Shown: piece after piece, positions 9,199-20,203 of the stretch
How positions within the stretch are numbered: position 1 is the first letter of the stretch
Layout of the letters: each line of letters begins with the position of its first letter
Origin: Rhodococcus koreensis
GTDB taxonomy: Bacteria; Actinomycetota; Actinomycetes; Mycobacteriales; Mycobacteriaceae
Assembly (NCBI RefSeq): GCF_900105905.1
Contig: NZ_FNSV01000005.1
Location: 434,001 to 498,000, forward strand
DNA: 64,000 bases
Direction of reading: 5' to 3'
Position numbers and translations under genes: made by a program
The notes under the pieces: model-generated
Told to the model about the DNA's origin: nothing
What the model saw: only the letters and a program-made list of their open reading frames with translations
The model's database searches: none

Positions 9199-9636
9199 TC
9201 AGTCGGTGGTGACCTCGATGCGCCGCGATCGGACGCTTGCGGTCTTCGGGATGGTGACGGTGAGAACACCGTCGGCCAGTGTGGCAGTGATCTTGTCGGC
9301 ATCGACGTCGCGGGCCAACAGGGTGCGGAATTCGAAGCTGCCGGTGCGGCGGGTGCGGCTGCGGGTCCGCAACCACCCCGCCCTCTTCTTCTCCACGAAC
9401 TCGCCGCTGATCTCGAGTTCGTTGGCCGACAGGGTGATGTCGAGGTCCTCGCGTGCGACGCCGGGCACCTCCACCTCCACCACGTAGCCGTCGTCGGTCT
9501 CGGACACATCCGCCAGCGGCCGCCAGGTCTGCCCGCCGCCGAACGGGGCTCCCGACATCGAGTCCCGCAAGGGACGTTCGGCGACCGGGTCCCACCGCCC
9601 GGACTCTCCACCGCCGCGATTCGCAGGTGCAGCCAT
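9199..9636 (-). CDS. Hsp20/alpha-crystallin small heat-shock protein
   Basis: ATG 9636 follows GGGAGGTGTCGCGG. The 145-aa protein has a short polar N-terminus, then the alpha-crystallin domain: YVVEVEVPGVAREDLDITLS, LEISGEFVEKK, the FEFRTLLARDVD strand, and the A-x-LxxGVLTVTIPK signature before the last strand. It should form oligomers that hold unfolded proteins for refolding by DnaK, whose operon lies 3 kb downstream. The next minus-strand gene, DUF2267, is about 300 bp further on. Confidence 0.93.
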   Translation of the reverse strand: MAAPANRGGGESGRWDPVAERPLRDSMSGAPFGGGQTWRPLADVSETDDGYVVEVEVPGVAREDLDITLSANELEISGEFVEKKRAGWLRTRSRTRRTGSFEFRTLLARDVDADKITATLADGVLTVTIPKTASVRSRRIEVTTD

Positions 9637-9936
9637 GCCGCGACACCTCCCACTTACCGCTGTGTGTTGTTCCTCCCCCGGCGAGCATGGACCGCCCGGG
9701 GGTGGTTCTGCTGCACCATGATTGGTACCCGAACCCCAGATCTCCGAAACCGCCCTATCGGTGGCGAAATTCGGCGGGCGGCGGAGGCTCGGACGGCCGG
9801 GGTGGCCCCGGCCGTCCGGTGTCGGCGGCGGGGATGTGGGGTCCGCGGCGACCGGGTGCAGACCGAGTCCGCGGTGATCGACAGGTCCGCGAACAGGCCG
9901 AGGAAGACCCGCTGCCGCCTGCAAACACCGCCGGCG

Positions 9937-10443
9937 TCAGCGGGTGTCGGTGCCGACCGCGGTGAGTTCGCCGATTTCCGCGACGGTGCGACCGGTGTGC
10001 GGATCGACCCAGCAGGGGTGGCGATCCCGGATCCGGGGCACCCACACCGCGGCCTGGTCGCGGCAGGGCCAAGGCACCCGCAGTTGCCGCAGCAGCGCCG
10101 CCTGCACGGTGTTGGCCACCCATACGGTCGCCTCGACCGCCGGCAGTTGCGGGGCCAGGCCGCGACCGAGGACCTGCCGACCCCCGCCGATCTCGCCGAG
10201 CCGATCACCGGGCCGTGCGCTGCCGGGTGGGGCGGGATCCCACGCGAGGAGCACCCCGTCCTGGTGTATCGCCAGCTCCCAGCACACCCCGTCCCAGCGC
10301 ACCGTTCCCCGGCGGTGGCAGCACCGCAAATCCCGGGCGAGCGCCCCCAGGGCGCCCGCCCAAGCCGGGGGGGCGCACCGGGCCTGGGCGGTTCCTCGAA
10401 CACCGGGAACCGCCACACCCGGCCAAGATGCTGATGCCCACAC
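9937..10443 (-). CDS. Hypothetical Trp/Cys-rich protein
   Basis: GTG 10443 has AGGAG about nine bases upstream. The 168-aa frame shows steady coding bias: DLRCCHRRGTVRWDGVCWEL, then VEATVWVANTVQAALLRQLR and a C-terminal HPCWVDPHTGRTVAEIGEL. No domain is recognised. It lies 42 bp after the small gene at 10486 and probably shares its transcript. Confidence 0.55.
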   Translation of the reverse strand: MWASASWPGVAVPGVRGTAQARCAPPAWAGALGALARDLRCCHRRGTVRWDGVCWELAIHQDGVLLAWDPAPPGSARPGDRLGEIGGGRQVLGRGLAPQLPAVEATVWVANTVQAALLRQLRVPWPCRDQAAVWVPRIRDRHPCWVDPHTGRTVAEIGELTAVGTDTR

Positions 10444-10485
10444 CCGCGGCGCTCCTGTGTCGTTCCGGATGCGCTGCGAGGACGG

Positions 10486-10683
10486 TCAGTCCTCGTCGCG
10501 GCGGGCGAAGCATTCGGTGGCCGGGGTGAATCCCGGCCGGGTGAGCATGTCGATGTCCGCCCACCCGTCGTCGCCGAACACCACCGAATCGGTGTGCCAG
10601 ACCAGGCTGACGTTCTCACAGCCGTGCGCGAGGATCAGGTATTCGTAGTTCTTCAGTGCCACCAGGGTTTCGTCCGTCATCAT
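10486..10683 (-). CDS. Small hypothetical protein
   Basis: The 65-aa product (MMTDETLVALKNYEYLILAH, then VSLVWHTDSVVFGDDGW) has good coding bias. Two ATG codons in tandem could serve as start (10683 or 10680). No ribosome binding site is obvious. No family is recognised. It is first in a likely two-gene transcript with the gene at 9937. Confidence 0.55.
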   Translation of the reverse strand: MMTDETLVALKNYEYLILAHGCENVSLVWHTDSVVFGDDGWADIDMLTRPGFTPATECFARRDED

Positions 10684-11153
10684 CGCCACCACCCCCGACT
10701 CCGTGTGGTGCGGGCGCCGTCCGCCCGACCCTGCCAGGGCGGTTCCATTATGCCACTAGATCTACCGCAAATGAAGGAGAAAATCTCACCATATCGAAGC
10801 GGCTGCCTCCGAGTAGGTAGGTGGAGAATGTCCGCGGATTCGGCTGCACCCGCCTGCCCCGCGGCCACATGCGGTGAGCACTCGACGGCTGCCGTGGGCC
10901 GCCAGGACCGGGCACCACCAGCCGGCTCCCGGTCTGAACGCGGGTGCACCACGACATCGATGCGGCCGGCCCGGACGGGCACCTATGCAGTGGGATTCAC
11001 TGATCACATTTGTCGGGAAGCTGCGATATCAGATCGGCGCCAAAGTGCCTTACCGCACCCACTTTTGCCCCACAGGGAGGGAAGGATTTCGGTGCCGATC
11101 GTTGTTGTACGAGAAAATCACCGTTTACTTAGGAGAGGAGATGACCCGGTGGG
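10684..11153. other. Divergent intergenic region with low-GC stretches
   Basis: There is no supported gene. The region separates minus-strand genes from the plus-strand hydrolase. It has AT-richer patches at 10741-10800 and 11030-11140. A shared G-AGAAAAT motif occurs at about 10779 and 11110, and again in the dnaK leader near 12505. An ATG at 11141 with a strong AGGAGAGGAG opens a 16-codon frame (MTRWGDTDARF) that overlaps the start of the hydrolase. Confidence 0.4.
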
Positions 11154-12403
11154 GTGACACGGACGCAAGGTTCGCTGCAGCGGTGGGATGACGCGGTGGG
11201 CCGGGCCCTGGCGGCGGCACTGCCGACCGCGGTGCATGACGGTGTGCTGGCATACCGGCAGGTGAGCGTGGTGTTCGACGTCGTCGGCCGTGGCCGGTGG
11301 GTGGTGCGCACCCGGTTCGGCACGGTCAGCGTGGACACCAGAATTCCGGCGCGGCCGACGGCCACGATCACCGCCGACCCGGCCGCGGTGACGGCGCTGC
11401 TGGCCGGGCGGTGCAGCCTGGTGTCCGCGTTCCTGACCGGGGCACTGCGGGTGCGGGGAAGCATGAGCACGGTGCTCGCCCTCGGCGGCGTCCTGGCCCC
11501 AGCGGCGGACCTGCCGACCCGGGCCCGGGTCCGGGAGACCTCCGTGTTCGGGGTGCGCACCGGCTACCTCGACGCCGGTCCCCCCGGCGGGCCGCCGGTG
11601 GTGCTGCTGCACGGCCTGGGTGCCACCAACGCGTCAATGCTGCCGGTGCTCGCCGACCTGGCCACCGAGCATCGGGTACTGGCCCCAGACCTGCCCGGAT
11701 TCGGGTCGTCGGCGGCACCGAACTGGGACTACGACCCGGTGCAGTTGCAGCGCTGGCTGCGCGCGTTCCTCGACACCGTCGACGCACCCGCGAGTGCGGT
11801 GATCGGGCACTCGCTCGGCGGCCGGTTCGCCCTCGAACTCGCCCTGCGCAACCCCGACAAGGTCCGTTCCCTGGTGCTGCTGTGCCCGGCGCTGGCCTTC
11901 CGGCGGCGGCAACTCACCGCACTCGCCCGCCGGATCCCCGCCGATCTCGCCCGGCTGCCGATCGCGTTTCCGCACCGGCTGCTGCACGAGGGCACCCGAG
12001 GCGCCTACCGGACCCTGTTCGCCGACCCGGACCGGGTGCCCCGGCACTGGTTCGACGCCGCCGCCGACGAATGGGAGCTCACCCTGCGCGACACCGGCCA
12101 CCGGCGGGCCCTGTGGTCGGCCACCCTCGGCCTCTACCTGGACGAACCGTTCGGCGACCGGGGCTGTGGAACCGAGTGGCGCAGCTGGCGGTGCCGACCC
12201 TGTGCGTGTGGGGCGCCGACGACCCCCTCGTCCCGGCGCGCTTCGCCGACCACCTCACCGCCACCGCCCCGCAGGTGCGGTCGGTGACCCTGCCGGACTG
12301 CGGGCACCTGCCGCAGTTCGAATGGCCCGAGGCCACCGGCGCCCTGATCGACGACTTCCTCACCCGCACCGCCCGCCACCCCCGCACCGCCGCGACCGCC
12401 TGA
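11154..12403 (+). pseudogene. SCP2-like plus alpha/beta hydrolase protein, one late frameshift
   Basis: From GTG 11154, residues 1-125 resemble a sterol-carrier/SCP2-type domain (VVRTRFGTVSVDTRI, DPAAVTALLAG, GALRVRG). Residues 145 onward are an alpha/beta hydrolase: VVLLHGLGATNAS oxyanion loop and GHSLGGRFA nucleophile elbow. At four G (12160-12163) the frame slips; one extra G would give LWNRVAQLAVPTLCVWGADD (catalytic Asp region) and DCGHLPQFEWPEA (catalytic His), ending at 12401-12403. Uncorrected, the protein loses the Asp and His and is inactive. A single-base error in the source is a serious alternative. The substrate is unknown; the domain pair suggests a lipid ester. Confidence 0.82.
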
Positions 12404-12454
12404 CACGGTACCGCCGGCAAGACGCTCCCCCGGTCCCTGAATTTGCTGGAGAAA

Positions 12455-12520
12455 ACATACTGTGTTTGCGGCATATTTTCTTGACCTAGGTTGTTGTAAG
12501 GAGAGAAAATTGAACTGTCA
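12455..12520 (+). promoter_or_regulatory. AT-rich dnaK leader, probable promoter
   Basis: This 65-bp stretch is far more AT-rich than its surroundings and lies 60-120 bp before dnaK. It holds TTGACC at 12481-12486, which could be a -35 box, but no well-spaced -10 is evident. I do not see a clear HspR (HAIR) or CIRCE inverted repeat. Confidence 0.35.
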
Positions 12521-12577
12521 ACGGAAGGGCTCGGCGGGTGCGCCGACGGTGCGCCCGGGGTGTGAGGAGGGAACGTC

Positions 12578-14478
<1,901 letters not shown>

Positions 14479-14482
<4 letters not shown>

Positions 14483-15429
14483 ACACACCACACGACGAGC
14501 AGCAACGATCCGAACAGGCCGGTCGCGGCAGGGGAAACGGGCGGCAGCCGCCCCGCGAACCGATCGCGATCACCGACCGACGCCGTATCGACCCGGTCAC
14601 CGGCCGGGTCCGCGAGGACACTCCCGGATCCCGGCCCCGGCACACGGACCGAGGAGCGAAACCGACGCTGGGCGAGAAGGCGGGCACCGCGCCCCGGGTA
14701 CCGGGAGCCCCGCGGCCGGAGTCCCGGCAGACCGACGCCGACCGGGTGGCGGAACTGACCGCCGATCTGCAGCGTCTGCAGGCCGAGTACGCCAACTACC
14801 GCCACCGGGTCGAGCGGGACCGGGCCGCGGTCGCCGAGAACGCGAAAGCGACGGTCGCCACCGCGTTCCTCGGTGTTCTCGACGACCTGGACTGGGCCCG
14901 CAAGCACGGCGACACCGCCCGCGAGCCCCTGCACAGCCTGTACCGCAAGATCCGGACCATCCTGGCCCGGATGGGGGTGGCCGCGTTCGGCGAACCCGGG
15001 GACCGCTTCGATCCCACCCTGCACGAGGCCGCCAGCCACGAAGGCCACGGCACCGACCTGGTGGTCGACACCGTGCTGCGCCGCGGCTACACCTTCGGTG
15101 TGCACAAGGTGCTGCGGACCGCGTTGGTCACCGTGATCGACCGCGACCAGTACGAGAACAACGACCCCGACGATCCACCAGAACCCCAGGAGGCACCCGG
15201 CACGAGCCGGTCCGACCCCAGTTCGGCCGACCCTGAACCGCCGGCCGACCCGGATCCGCCACCGGCGGACACCGGTTCAGCTTCACCGCCGGACACCGGT
15301 TCGGCCCCGCCGGTCGTCCCGAACCCGCCGGCGGGCACCGACCCCTGGTCGGAGGCCGCGGCGGATGGGGGCCGCGACGCCGGGCCCGAGAACCGGGGTC
15401 CGGACCCGAACCCCTACCGCTGCGGGTGA
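14479..15429 (+). CDS. grpE: GrpE nucleotide-exchange factor
   Basis: ATG 14479 overlaps the dnaK stop (ATGA). The 316-aa product has a long Arg/Pro-rich N-terminus, the coiled coil [20 protein letters not shown] near residue 95, the GrpE helices [17 protein letters not shown], and the beta-domain signature [12 protein letters not shown], then [20 protein letters not shown] Pro/Asp/Ser-rich tail of about 90 residues follows. GrpE is usually 180-230 aa, so both ends are extended. It exchanges ADP for ATP on DnaK in the cytoplasm. Confidence 0.95.
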
Positions 15430-15534
15430 GGTCCACCGAGACCGGGCGCAGCTCCACACCATCGGTCCGCCCGGCCTGGCCCGGATGGGGGTGGACGGTG
15501 ATGCACCACGGATGAGGGAGGGAGGAGATTCGCT

Positions 15535-16722
15535 GTGACGCAGCAGGAGTGGATCGAACGCGACTTCTACGCCGACCTGGGTGTGCCGTCGACGGCGTCG
15601 GCGGAGGACATCAAACGGGCCTACCGCAAGCTGGCCCGGCAACTGCACCCGGACGCCAACCCGCACGACCAGGCGGCCGGGGAACGATTCAAGGCGGTCA
15701 GCGAGGCGCACGCGGCGCTCTCGGACCCGGCCACCCGCGCCGAGTACGACCGGACCCGGCAGCTGTACCGGTCCGGGGCGTTCCGGCGGGCCGGCACCCG
15801 CTCCGGCGCCGGCGGCGGCGGGCCGGCCGGCGGAATGGGCGGGTTCGACCTCTCCGACCTGTTCGGCGGCGAGAGTTCCTCATTCACCTCCGGCGAGGCC
15901 GGGTTCGGTGACGTGTTCGGGGATCTGTTCCGCCGCAGCGGCACCCGCACAACCGCGTCCCGCCCGCGGCGGGGCAGCGACGTCGAGGCGCAGACCCGGC
16001 TCCCGTTCCGGCAGGCCGTCACCGGGGTGGTGTTGCCGCTGCAGGTCAGCGGGCCCACGGTGTGCACCAGCTGTCACGGTAGCGGCGCCCGGCCCGGAAC
16101 CCAGCCGCGGCGGTGCCCCTCGTGCGGCGGCGCCGGAACCCTCACCCGCAATCAGGGCGGCTTCGGGTTCAGCGAATCCTGCGACGACTGCCGCGGCACC
16201 GGGGTGATCGTCGACTCCCCCTGCACGGACTGCCAGGGCACCGGGGTCGGGCACCGCACCCGCACCATCAACGTCCGCATCCCACCCGGAGTGACCGACG
16301 GCCAACGCATCCGGCTGCCCGCGCACGGCGAGCCCGGGCTGCGCGGCGCCCCGTCGGGGGACCTGTACGTCACCGTCGGGGTGGACCCGGATCCGGTCTT
16401 CGGCCGCGACGGCGACGATCTCACGGTCACCGTGCCGGTCGGCTTCGCCGAACTCGCGCTCGGCACCACGATCTCGGTGCCCACCCTCGACGGTCGGGTC
16501 AGCGTGAAGATCCCCGCCGGTACCCCGTCCGGTCGGACCTTCCGGTTACAAGGTCGCGGCGTCCCCCTCCGCGGCCGGGCGCCGGGCGATCTGCGGGTGA
16601 CCGTGCAGGTGGCGGTGCCCGCCGGGCTCAACCAGAGGGCCATCGATGCCCTGCGCGCCTACGAGAAGGCCGAGAAGGCCGCCGGATTCGACCCCCGCAC
16701 CACCTGGCCCGGCCGCCGGTAG
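15535..16722 (+). CDS. dnaJ: DnaJ (Hsp40) co-chaperone
   Basis: GTG 15535 follows GGGAGGGAGGAGATTCGCT. The 395-aa protein has a J domain with the HPD motif at about residues 38-40, a Gly/Phe-rich region around 83-125, and a zinc domain of four CxxCxGxG-type repeats starting near 176 (CTSCHGSG, CPSCGGAG, CDDCRGTG, CTDCQGTG). The two C-terminal substrate domains follow. All key residues are present. It stimulates the DnaK ATPase and delivers clients. It is 105 bp after grpE and the last gene of the operon. Its final 30 codons also occur as a fragment at 46922-46996. Confidence 0.95.
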   Translation: MTQQEWIERDFYADLGVPSTASAEDIKRAYRKLARQLHPDANPHDQAAGERFKAVSEAHAALSDPATRAEYDRTRQLYRSGAFRRAGTRSGAGGGGPAGGMGGFDLSDLFGGESSSFTSGEAGFGDVFGDLFRRSGTRTTASRPRRGSDVEAQTRLPFRQAVTGVVLPLQVSGPTVCTSCHGSGARPGTQPRRCPSCGGAGTLTRNQGGFGFSESCDDCRGTGVIVDSPCTDCQGTGVGHRTRTINVRIPPGVTDGQRIRLPAHGEPGLRGAPSGDLYVTVGVDPDPVFGRDGDDLTVTVPVGFAELALGTTISVPTLDGRVSVKIPAGTPSGRTFRLQGRGVPLRGRAPGDLRVTVQVAVPAGLNQRAIDALRAYEKAEKAAGFDPRTTWPGRR

Positions 16723-16771
16723 AGGTTGAGGGTCTTCGATTACGGTGTCGCCGTGGTCGTCCCGGTGGTGC

Positions 16772-16806
16772 GCAGCCGCGGGAGCAGCAGTCCGAGGACG
16801 ACCATC
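16772..16806 (-). pseudogene. Remnant of a DUF4383 gene 3' end
   Basis: About 35 bp (GCAGCCGCGGGAGCAGCAGT and following) match the 3' end of the DUF4383-type gene at 46958-47266. Here they run directly into the sequence that follows that gene's start in the other copy. An internal deletion of roughly 300 bp, with CCGAGGG at the join, explains this. Confidence 0.6.
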
Positions 16807-16819
16807 CAGCCGAGGGACC

Positions 16820-17311
16820 CTATTCCGGCGGTGGGTCGGGCAACGCCGGGGTGGGAGCGTCGAGCAACGAGTTGAGCCAGGTCAGCGCCTCGATGAGGGC
16901 GGTGACCCGCACCTCGGAGTCGGGTTCACGTGCGGCGGCGCCCAGGTGCACCCGGGCGGCGGCGGGGTCACCGGCCAGCAGGGCCAGCACCGACCGCGCC
17001 ACCCGGGCCTGCCGCGGGGGAAGCTGCCGGGCATCGACGACCTGCCCGCCGCCGGTGCGGACCTCGAGGACGAACGCCTCCCCCTCCGCGGCGCGGCCCA
17101 GCCGGGCCACCGCCACGTCGGCGATCGCACCCGTCAGCCAGGTCAGCACACCGCCGTAAAAGCTCCCGGGCCCCGGGACGATGTCGGGCGGCGCCGCCAG
17201 CGAGGACAGTTCCCGGCCCAGCGTCGCGTACCGGTGTTCGGACGCCAGCGCGAGCAGGCGCCCGGCCACCTCCGCCTCCGGGCGGAAACGCCCCTCGAGA
17301 TCGGACCCCAT
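16820..17311 (-). CDS. Conserved hypothetical protein, paralogue of the gene at 1289
   Basis: From ATG 17311 the 163-aa product has a helical N-terminus (FRPEAEVAGRLLALASEHRY), a hydrophobic GGVLTWLTGAIADVAVARLG segment, then GEAFVLEVRTGG and QLPPRQARVARSVLALLAG, and a C-terminal ALIEALTWLNSLLD helix before a Pro-rich end. The order matches the gene at 1289-1732, and a decayed copy is at 47345-47640. Function is unknown. It lies tail to tail with dnaJ. No strong ribosome binding site is visible, so a start further upstream is possible. Confidence 0.7.
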   Translation of the reverse strand: MGSDLEGRFRPEAEVAGRLLALASEHRYATLGRELSSLAAPPDIVPGPGSFYGGVLTWLTGAIADVAVARLGRAAEGEAFVLEVRTGGGQVVDARQLPPRQARVARSVLALLAGDPAAARVHLGAAAREPDSEVRVTALIEALTWLNSLLDAPTPALPDPPPE

Positions 17312-17497
17312 GCGCGTCGTGTACCCATCCCCACCGCGTACACACGCCTTTCCCGGGGCATCGGCGCATCGAATCCGGGTCGCATCCGTGGGCCGGTTCC
17401 GCACCGGGTCGGCCGCCGATCGGCGCGATCCGGTGCCGCCACAACACCTGCGCCCCAACGTCATACGCGAGGAACCGTGCCCGGTCCGATGGTGCGG

Positions 17498-17594
17498 GGT
17501 ACGTCGTAGTCGATGCTGTACCTGCTTCCTCTCGGGCGCCGCGAACAGGCCCGGGTAGAGCGTGCGGCGTAGTCGATACCGTGCCTGCCTCCTC
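17498..17594. repeat. Imperfect 34-bp direct repeat pair
   Basis: Positions 17498-17531 and 17561-17594 share about 27 of 34 bases, with the core CGTAGTCGAT and a CTGCYTCCTC end, 63 bp apart (about six helical turns). They lie in the 700-bp gap between divergent genes and could be operators; the bound protein is unknown. Confidence 0.55.
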
Positions 17595-17901
17595 ATGATC
17601 GGGTGGTGTATGGCGGGCCCTCCGGGTCCGGCCCACTCTGCCCCGATGCGGGGGTGCGGCAGCCCACGCGACGTGCCGCCGGAATCGGACAAACCAGCCG
17701 AATCCGGGCATGTGATGTTGCGCACCGCGCCGTCCGAGTTGCGCGACGAGCCGAGCAGGCGAACGGTTCGCGAGCACCCGCGGCGCGGCGCAGGTTCGAC
17801 ATTCCTGCTGGTGACACCGGGTGTCAAAACAGTGCTGGACGAACGTCCATATAGCACAACCCGGGCGACCTGCTGTACAAATGATGCCAACGACACCTTG
17901 C

Positions 17902-17917
17902 TGTGATGTATTTCACA
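17902..17917. promoter_or_regulatory. Consensus Crp/GlxR binding site
   Basis: TGTGATGTATTTCACA is a perfect match to the TGTGA-N6-TCACA palindrome, including the central TA of the actinobacterial Crp/GlxR consensus. It lies 95 bp before the WS/DGAT start in an unusually AT-rich stretch. A further TGTGA half site is at about 17924. This suggests cAMP-dependent control of the lipid-synthesis gene. Confidence 0.75.
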
Positions 17918-18011
17918 CATCTTTGTGATGTGGTGTCGCGGACGTTTGTTGTGCAACCGCCGGCCCGGACCCCGCCGACGGCCGCACCGGGGAGAAAAGG
18001 GTTTCGCACCG

Positions 18012-19463
18012 ATGCTGTTGCCGATGTCGCCGACCGATTCATTGTTTCTGCTGGGGGAATCCCGCGAACATCCGATGCACGTGGGTGGGCTGGCGGTGTT
18101 CACCCCGCCCGAGGGCGCCGACGCCGGGACGGTGCGGGAGATGTTCGAGGCCGCCGTCGACGACGAGCAGGTCGCACCGTTGTTCCGCCAACGTGCCCGC
18201 CGGTCGCTGACCTCACTGGGTCAGTGGGGATGGGACACCGCCGGGGACGTCGATCTCGGTCATCACGTCCGCCGGGACGCGCTGCCCCGCCCCGGGGGCA
18301 CCGAGGAGCTGTTGACCCTGGTCTCCCGGCTGCACGCGACCCTGCTGGATCGGTCCCGCCCGCTGTGGGAGATGCACCTGATCGAGGGCCTGGCCGACGG
18401 CCGGTACGCGGTCTACACCAAGATCCACCACGCCCTCGCCGACGGCGCGTCCGCGATGACCCTGCTGCAACGCAGCATGAGTGAGGATCCGGACCGCCGC
18501 GGCATGCCCGCCCCCTGGCAACCCACCCGCGGCGAGGACGCCCGCGCCCGGCTGAGCACCCCCGCCACCGGAAACCCCGCGGCGCCCGGCGCCCTGACGT
18601 CCATCCCGAATCCACTGGCCCTGCCCCGACAGGCGCTGCGGACCGCCCGCGACATGGCCGCCGAGATCGCCGGCCTGGCACCAGCGGTGGCAGCGGCAGT
18701 GGAGCGGGCCCGCCGCACCCAGGGCGGCCCATGGGCCCTGAACGCCCCGCACACCGTGCTCAACGTCCCGATCGGCGGGGCCCGGCACTTCGCCGCCCGC
18801 TCCTGGCCGCTCGAACGGGTCCGTCTGCTCGCCAAACACGCCGACGCCACCGTCAACGACATCGTCCTCGCCCTGTGCGCCGGAGCGCTGCGCCGCTTCC
18901 TCGACGGGCTGGGCGCGCTGCCGGCCGATCCGCTGATCGCGATGGTCCCGGTCAACCTCCGCGGCCCGACGTCGGAGGCGGACCGCGACGGGGCGGATCG
19001 GGCCGGGAACCGGGTCGGGATGCTGATGTGCAACCTGGCCACCCACCTGCCCGACCCCGCCCACCGGCTCGAGACCATCCGCGCCTGCATGCGCGAGGGC
19101 AAGGCGGTGCTGCGAAGCATGAGCCAAGCCCAGGTGCTGGCCCTGAGCGCCCTCGGCGCCGCCCCGATGGGATTGGAGCTGCTCACCGGCCGCCGCGGTC
19201 CGCAGCGGCCGCCGTTCAACCTGGTGATCTCCAACGTCGCCGGACCGTCCACCCCGCTGTACTGGAACGGCGCCCGGCTCGACGCCCTGTATCCGCTGTC
19301 CATCCCGGTCACCGGACAAGCACTCAACATCACCTGCACCAGCACCGACGACCAGCTCGTCTTCGGCCTCACCGGCTGCCGGAAGGCCGTGCCGAACCTG
19401 CACCCGATGCTCGACCACCTACACACCGAACTCGACGCCCTCGACACCGTCGTCGGCCTCTGA
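18012..19463 (+). CDS. WS/DGAT wax ester synthase/diacylglycerol acyltransferase
   Basis: ATG 18012 follows GGGGAGAAAAGGG; the product begins MLLPMSPTDSLFLLGESREH, the usual start of this family. The 483-aa protein has the catalytic HHxxxDG motif (KIHHALADGASAM near residue 142), the internal NDIVLALCAGALRRFL helix, the MVPVNLR strand and the C-terminal NLVISNVAGP, matching Pfam WES_acyltransf and DUF1298. It transfers acyl groups from acyl-CoA to diacylglycerol or long alcohols, making storage lipid at the cytoplasmic membrane. Length and motifs are normal. A consensus Crp/GlxR site lies upstream and a set of small genes follows downstream. Confidence 0.95.
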   Translation: MLLPMSPTDSLFLLGESREHPMHVGGLAVFTPPEGADAGTVREMFEAAVDDEQVAPLFRQRARRSLTSLGQWGWDTAGDVDLGHHVRRDALPRPGGTEELLTLVSRLHATLLDRSRPLWEMHLIEGLADGRYAVYTKIHHALADGASAMTLLQRSMSEDPDRRGMPAPWQPTRGEDARARLSTPATGNPAAPGALTSIPNPLALPRQALRTARDMAAEIAGLAPAVAAAVERARRTQGGPWALNAPHTVLNVPIGGARHFAARSWPLERVRLLAKHADATVNDIVLALCAGALRRFLDGLGALPADPLIAMVPVNLRGPTSEADRDGADRAGNRVGMLMCNLATHLPDPAHRLETIRACMREGKAVLRSMSQAQVLALSALGAAPMGLELLTGRRGPQRPPFNLVISNVAGPSTPLYWNGARLDALYPLSIPVTGQALNITCTSTDDQLVFGLTGCRKAVPNLHPMLDHLHTELDALDTVVGL

Positions 19464-19538
19464 CCCCGGCACTACAGCGGCGACGAACCACCGATCGACC
19501 GATTCACCGCACCAGATCCGGGAGAAGGGACACCGTCC

Positions 19539-19751
19539 ATGCACCCCACCACCACCCTGACCGGCCACCGCACCGCCGACCTGGACCGCACGCGCCCGGC
19601 CGGGCGGCTGCGCGCCGGCGCGGTAATCGGCGCCGTCGCCGCGGCGTGTGTGACCGGCCCAGCCTGGATCGTCACCGGATCGCTCGTCGCGGGCGCCGTC
19701 ATCGCCGCCGCCACCCTCGCCGCGGTCACCGCCGCCGCCCTCATGATCTGA
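19539..19751 (+). CDS. Small two-span membrane protein
   Basis: ATG 19539 follows GGGAGAAGGGACACC. The 70-aa product has a polar, Arg-containing N-terminus, then Ala/Val-rich hydrophobic stretches (GAVIGAVAAACVTGPAWIV and AGAVIAAATLAAVTAAALMI) likely to cross the membrane twice. It follows the WS/DGAT gene by 75 bp. No family is recognised. Confidence 0.65.
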   Translation: MHPTTTLTGHRTADLDRTRPAGRLRAGAVIGAVAAACVTGPAWIVTGSLVAGAVIAAATLAAVTAAALMI

Positions 19752-19822
19752 ACACCCTCACGAGCTGAACACCACTGATACCGAGAACAATTCGCCGGAC
19801 CCAGGAAGGTAGGACACCCGTC

Positions 19823-19978
19823 ATGAGTGTCACCGCCCATCGAACATCCACCGTCGGTGTCCGCACCGCCGCCCTCAGCACCGCCGAGATCAAGGCCCGG
19901 ATCGCCGCCATGTTCGCCGACGAACCCACCGACGATCCGGATCCGGGATCCCCGACGATGCGCGGCACCCCGAATTGA
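19823..19978 (+). CDS. Small hypothetical protein (51 aa)
   Basis: ATG 19823 has GGAAGGTAGG upstream. The product is polar, with a helix STAEIKARIAAMFADEPTDD and an acidic end. Spacing and start signals like those of its neighbours suggest a real small gene in one transcript with 19539 and 20045. Confidence 0.5.
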   Translation: MSVTAHRTSTVGVRTAALSTAEIKARIAAMFADEPTDDPDPGSPTMRGTPN

Positions 19979-20044
19979 CCGACAAACCAAGCATTTCCGT
20001 ACCGGCCACCGACCCGGCCGCAGCCCGAGGAGGAACCTGTTCTC

Positions 20045-20185
20045 GTGAACACCAACGTCGCCCTGCTGCTGCTCGTTCTCGCCGGCGGAATCGGCGGCAC
20101 ACCCGCCGTCCAGGCTGCCCTCACGCGTCCCGCCGGTCGACGCCGCGGCCGCGGCCGCGCGGTCCCGTTCCACCCCGGCGGCTGA
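20045..20185 (+). CDS. Small single-span membrane peptide (46 aa)
   Basis: GTG 20045 has a strong site (GAGGAGGAACC) upstream. The product starts MNTNVALLLLVLAGGIGG and ends in an Arg/Gly-rich tail. It resembles the 40-aa peptide at 715-837 in start, span and basic tail. Confidence 0.55.
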   Translation: MNTNVALLLLVLAGGIGGTPAVQAALTRPAGRRRGRGRAVPFHPGG

Positions 20186-20203
20186 GGATCGGGAGGACAC
20201 CCG

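Noticed and set aside
12455..12577. HspR (HAIR) or CIRCE element before dnaK
   Set aside because: No inverted repeat of either type is visible; TTGACC alone is not enough.
18213..19447. Long minus-strand frames opposite the WS/DGAT gene
   Set aside because: No domain or ribosome site; explained by codon bias of the plus-strand gene.
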